Positions 24,045 to 27,199 of a stretch of 27,199 nucleotides of DNA are shown one piece after another. The stretch's first letter is position 1. Each line of letters begins with the position of its first letter. This DNA comes from Deltaproteobacteria bacterium. GTDB taxonomy: Bacteria > Desulfobacterota > Desulfobacteria > Desulfobacterales > UBA11574. The notes below the pieces were generated by a model that was given only the letters and a program-made list of their open reading frames with translations, did no database searches and was not told the origin of the DNA. Made by a program: the position numbers and the translations under genes. Location: contig JAFDBA010000036.1 of the NCBI GenBank assembly GCA_019313505.1, forward strand, positions 1 to 27,199. The letters run 5' to 3'.

Positions 24045-25712
24045 ATGGAACAAGCTCGACTATTTATTGCCATAGCGCTTTCTTTACTTGTTTTTATAAT
24101 TTATAATTTTTTCTTTGCTGAAAAGAAAATTGACCAGCCACCCAAACAGGTTCAGCAAAAAGAGCAACAAACAGATAAAAAACCGGCGATATTGCCGGCG
24201 GTGTTAAAAGACGGGACGATTGTAGCAGAAAAATCTCCTTTATCCAGAAAGATTTCTGCTCTGCCGGTTAAACCATCAAGGACCGTCACGGTAAAAACGC
24301 CCTTATATAAGGTTAAGATTTCAGAAAAAGGGGCTGTGTTTAAAAGTTATGTCCTTAATAATTACCGAAAAACCATGGATGCTGATTCACCGTTACTTGA
24401 AATGATATCGCCGGACATACCCGACGGAACCATCCACCTGGGATTTTCAGAGAATAGTCTTAGCGGGCTCGATGATGCAGTGTTTTCAGCAGACTTAGAC
24501 GAAGATTCGGTTGACATCTACAAAAAATCTAAAGCGATCTCTTTTATTTGGACATCTCCTCAGGGCGTGGTTGTTGAAAAGAAATATTTATTTTCCCCAG
24601 AAAACTATATGATCGATCTTAGTGTTACTATCAAAAACTTTTCCAGCGAGACCCTTAAGGACAGTCTCATCCTTTCCTTAGTGCTACCGGCAAAAATCGA
24701 AAAGAGCCGGTACGGCTTTGCGGGTCCGAGCGCACTGATAAATGATAAACTCAAACAGATTAAGACGAAAAAAATAAAGGATAAAAACCTATATACAGGA
24801 AAAGTGAAATGGGTAGCGGTTCAAAGCCGTTATTTTATGTCCGCCATCATACCGGATGAACCGGTAGATGCAGGCATGCATCTTTACATCGATAACAATA
24901 TACTGAAAAACCAGTACGTGCAGCCTGAAAGCGTGATTGATTCCGGTGTTAAGCATGTTTTTAAATACAAACTGTTTTTTGGGCCAAAGAGCATGAAGGT
25001 CTTAAAAGGTCTGGATTACGACTTGGTCAAAGCCGTTAATTTCGGTATGTTTGATATAATTGCCAAACCATGTGTCTGGATAATGAATTTTATATATGAT
25101 CATTTTATTCCTAATTATGGTGTTGCCATTATACTTTTAACATTATTTACCAAGGTTATTCTGTGGCCGCTTGGAAATAAGAGTTATAAATCAATGGCTG
25201 AAATGAAAAAAATTCAGCCGCTTATGGCAGAAATCAAGGCAAAACATAAAGATGACAAGAAAAAAATGAATGAAGAGGTTATGGGGTTGTACAAAACATA
25301 CAAAGTAAATCCAATGGGTGGCTGTCTTCCCATGGTTGCGCAGATTCCCATCTTCTTTGCCCTATATCGGATGTTGTACGAAGCCATAGAATTGAGGCAC
25401 GCCCCATTTTTCTGGTGGATTAATGATCTTTCCGCTCCGGATCGTCTTTTTAGGTTTGATGTTTCCATTCCTTTTATGCAGCCCCCGTACGGCATCCCGG
25501 TTTTAACCATAATTATGGGTGCCTCCATGTTTATACAGCAGAAAATGTCGCCACCCATGGGTGATGCCACTCAAGCCAAAATGATGATGTTGATGCCGTT
25601 AGTTTTTACGGTTATGTTTATCAACTTTTCTTCGGGACTGGTTTTATACTGGCTTGTAAATAATATAATATCAATGGCTCAACAGTACTATATTCAAAAG
25701 AAACAAGCTTAA
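24045..25712 (+). CDS. yidC: Membrane protein insertase YidC
   Basis: The 555-residue protein has an N-terminal membrane helix (~5-24), a large periplasmic domain (~50-335) as in Gram-negative YidC, and the conserved insertase core from ~345 (YGVAIILLTLFTKVILWPL, VNPMGGCLPMVAQIPIFFALYRML, ELRHAPFFWWINDLSAPD). It inserts membrane proteins alone or with Sec. The groove arginine (Arg366 in E. coli) is replaced by Lys370. The start chosen is the ATG at 24045, with GGAG at 24035-24038; the in-frame TTG at 24033 has no site. The 190 bases before it hold no gene. Confidence 0.95.
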   Translation: MEQARLFIAIALSLLVFIIYNFFFAEKKIDQPPKQVQQKEQQTDKKPAILPAVLKDGTIVAEKSPLSRKISALPVKPSRTVTVKTPLYKVKISEKGAVFKSYVLNNYRKTMDADSPLLEMISPDIPDGTIHLGFSENSLSGLDDAVFSADLDEDSVDIYKKSKAISFIWTSPQGVVVEKKYLFSPENYMIDLSVTIKNFSSETLKDSLILSLVLPAKIEKSRYGFAGPSALINDKLKQIKTKKIKDKNLYTGKVKWVAVQSRYFMSAIIPDEPVDAGMHLYIDNNILKNQYVQPESVIDSGVKHVFKYKLFFGPKSMKVLKGLDYDLVKAVNFGMFDIIAKPCVWIMNFIYDHFIPNYGVAIILLTLFTKVILWPLGNKSYKSMAEMKKIQPLMAEIKAKHKDDKKKMNEEVMGLYKTYKVNPMGGCLPMVAQIPIFFALYRMLYEAIELRHAPFFWWINDLSAPDRLFRFDVSIPFMQPPYGIPVLTIIMGASMFIQQKMSPPMGDATQAKMMMLMPLVFTVMFINFSSGLVLYWLVNNIISMAQQYYIQKKQA

Positions 25713-25727
25713 CACGGAGGTTATATA

Positions 25728-26495
25728 ATGTCGCATCGTGTGGAATTTGAAGATAAAAATGTCGAAATGGCTGTCAAAAAAGCCAGTGAAGAACTAAATA
25801 TACCCCCGGAAAAACTTAAACATGATATTATTTCATATGGTTCCACCGGCATTTTTGGACTGGTTGGGACCAAGAAAGCACGAATTCGCGTTACATTACC
25901 AGAGCCATGCCCTAAAGTTGTTTTGGAAACAACAGATGAAGAGCAGGAAAATAAAAGTTCAACAAAAAGTGTGGATTCAGAAATAGAAATATCACATGAT
26001 GAAAGCTCGGGCCACGGTGTTGTCGATGATCCAAAGGAACTTGGCCGGGAAGCTTTGCAAAAAATAATCGATTTAATAACTACTGACACAACAATATCGA
26101 TTGAAGAGGATTTTAAAAGAATTGTTTTCAATGTGCATGGTGGAAACTCTGCTGTTCTAATAGGCAAACGCGGGCAAACCCTTGAGGCGATTCAATATAT
26201 AGTTGAGAAAATTGTCAACAAGAACAGAAAAGGGCGGGTCAGTATTCATATAGATGTGGAAGGCTACCTCGAGAAGAGGCGAATTAGCCTTCAAAGGTTG
26301 GCTGTGAAGATGGCGGAAAAGGTAAAACGCACCGGAAAATCTGTGGCAATCGGTCAAATGAACGCTTACGACCGAAGAACCGTCCACATCGCCTTGCAGG
26401 ATGACAACACGGTTAGGACTCAGAGCAAAGGAGAAGGTTTTTTAAAGAAACTTATCATATTTCCCAGAAAAAATTCATCCCGCAAGCAGAAATGA
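25728..26495 (+). CDS. khpB: KhpB/Jag RNA-binding protein
   Basis: The 255-residue protein has a Jag N-terminal domain (1-55, VEFEDKNVEMAVKKASEELN to GIFGLVGTKKARIRV) and an acidic linker. A KH domain follows with the GKRG loop (146-149), then an R3H domain (Arg217-x2-His220, with DDNTVRTQSKGEG after it). Such proteins bind RNA and, in Gram-positives, pair with KhpA in cell-envelope control. GGAGG lies nine bases before the ATG and 15 bases after the yidC stop. It is the usual partner of yidC and mnmE. Confidence 0.94.
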   Translation: MSHRVEFEDKNVEMAVKKASEELNIPPEKLKHDIISYGSTGIFGLVGTKKARIRVTLPEPCPKVVLETTDEEQENKSSTKSVDSEIEISHDESSGHGVVDDPKELGREALQKIIDLITTDTTISIEEDFKRIVFNVHGGNSAVLIGKRGQTLEAIQYIVEKIVNKNRKGRVSIHIDVEGYLEKRRISLQRLAVKMAEKVKRTGKSVAIGQMNAYDRRTVHIALQDDNTVRTQSKGEGFLKKLIIFPRKNSSRKQK

Positions 26496-26683
26496 GCTTA
26501 GGGTTCGCACAAAAACAACTTCCCCAATAAGGACCTACCCGTTCGTGTCTTGCAACGGCAGGCGGGGTGAAGCTAATCAACTTGTATTGGTTGAATCAAC
26601 ATAACCGGATATTTTAAAAAAGCTTTTGGCAAGCTCGATTCTTGGAATATTCAGGTTGAAAATGGCAACCTGGCGTATCAAAA

Positions 26684-27199
26684 ATGGACAGTGCTACTAT
26701 CGCTGCAATAGCGACACCGACCGGAAGGGGCGGAATCGGGATTATTAAAGTCTCCGGCAAAGACGCTTTTTCTATTACTGCATCTATTTTTCAAAAATCC
26801 GCAACGTTAACCGATGATTCAAAGAAAAAAGGCAGAACACCTTTTTCTTCATTAAAATCCCACCACCTTTATCATGGTCATATAGTGGATAAAGAAAAAG
26901 GAAGGGTTCTTGATGAGGTTCTTTTGTCGGTGATGCTCGCCCCGCATACCTATACTAAAGAGAATATTGTTGAAATAAACACCCATTCAGGGCCTGTCGT
27001 ATTGACGGCGATTCTTGAATTAGTTTTAAAAAATGGTGCAAAACTGGCCGAACCGGGAGAGTTTACAAAAAGAGCCTATCTAAACGGACGAATTGATTTG
27101 ACACAGGCCGAAGCGGTCATAGATATTATCAATTCAAAGACCGAAAAAGCATTAGAAATAGCAACGTCACATATAAAGGGCGCTTTAAAGAAAAGGATT
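26684..27199 (+). CDS. mnmE: tRNA modification GTPase MnmE (5' part, cut by window edge)
   Basis: The 172 codons present encode the N-terminal folate-binding domain: MDSATIAAIATPTGRGGIGI, then VMLAPHTYTKENIVEINTHSGP, GAKLAEPGEFTKRAYLNGRIDLTQAEAV and the start of the helical domain. MnmE with MnmG installs the C5 carboxymethylaminomethyl group on wobble uridines of tRNAs. The GTPase domain and C-terminal cysteine lie outside the window. No clear ribosome site precedes the ATG. The 188 bases between khpB and mnmE hold no gene I can support. Confidence 0.95.
   Translation, partial: MDSATIAAIATPTGRGGIGIIKVSGKDAFSITASIFQKSATLTDDSKKKGRTPFSSLKSHHLYHGHIVDKEKGRVLDEVLLSVMLAPHTYTKENIVEINTHSGPVVLTAILELVLKNGAKLAEPGEFTKRAYLNGRIDLTQAEAVIDIINSKTEKALEIATSHIKGALKKRI

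Noticed and set aside
23888..24106. 72-codon plus-strand open frame between yidD and yidC
   Set aside because: It overlaps the start of yidC in another frame, lacks a ribosome site and has no recognisable content.
26496..26683. Possible repeat or RNA in the gap before mnmE
   Set aside because: Only short, imperfect inverted segments are visible (for example ACCCG against CGGGGT); nothing that can be called without a genome-wide search.
1..27199. CRISPR arrays, insertion sequences with transposase, prophage genes, known defence systems
   Set aside because: None seen on either strand.

Overview
The window is 27.2 kb of a Gram-negative, fairly AT-rich bacterial chromosome. It is most likely from a deltaproteobacterial sulfate reducer (Desulfobacterota, Desulfobacterales-like). 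The clues are a STAS-MlaE fusion inside a four-gene MCE lipid-transport operon, a TIGR03960-type radical SAM protein next to RNase G, and an intergenic repeat with a GAYGGYNNNGTAAAAA core. Taxonomy is inferred from gene content, not from a search.

Layout. Bases 1-95 hold the 3' end of a tRNA (probably Leu) and its terminator. A YafV-type omega-amidase (minus strand) and an HDAC-family deacetylase follow. Bases 2179-2600 are non-coding and contain a palindromic repeat element and a very good sigma-54 promoter. That promoter faces a five-gene operon: a cNMP-binding/PAS/membrane sensor, STAS-MlaE permease, MlaF ATPase, MlaD substrate-binding protein and an auxiliary lipoprotein. Bases 7560-9770 carry a strong sigma-70 promoter, a 44-codon remnant of a SLOG/molybdenum-carrier-like gene, a low-molecular-weight tyrosine phosphatase, a YkgJ-like cysteine-cluster protein and a small PilZ protein.

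Bases 9.9-15.8 kb form a DNA-metabolism block, AT-rich up to about 15.0 kb. A damaged endonuclease Q gene (lost start codon and a one-base frameshift) lies divergent to dnaN, gyrB and a thymidylate synthase. dnaN runs directly into gyrB, and gyrB lacks the usual first ~24 residues; recF and dnaA are absent. asnS and an HtrA/DegP protease follow on the minus strand, then the radical SAM protein and rng on the plus strand. The window ends in the conserved rpmH-rnpA-yidD-yidC-khpB-mnmE cluster, with mnmE cut by the edge.

Most genes are ordinary housekeeping genes. The points most worth a second look are the shortened GyrB at the dnaN-gyrB junction, the EndoQ pseudogene beside the sliding clamp, the sensor protein under an apparent sigma-54 promoter at the head of an Mla operon, and the GAYGGYNNNGTAAAAA repeat family, one copy of which forms the leader immediately before the rng start codon.
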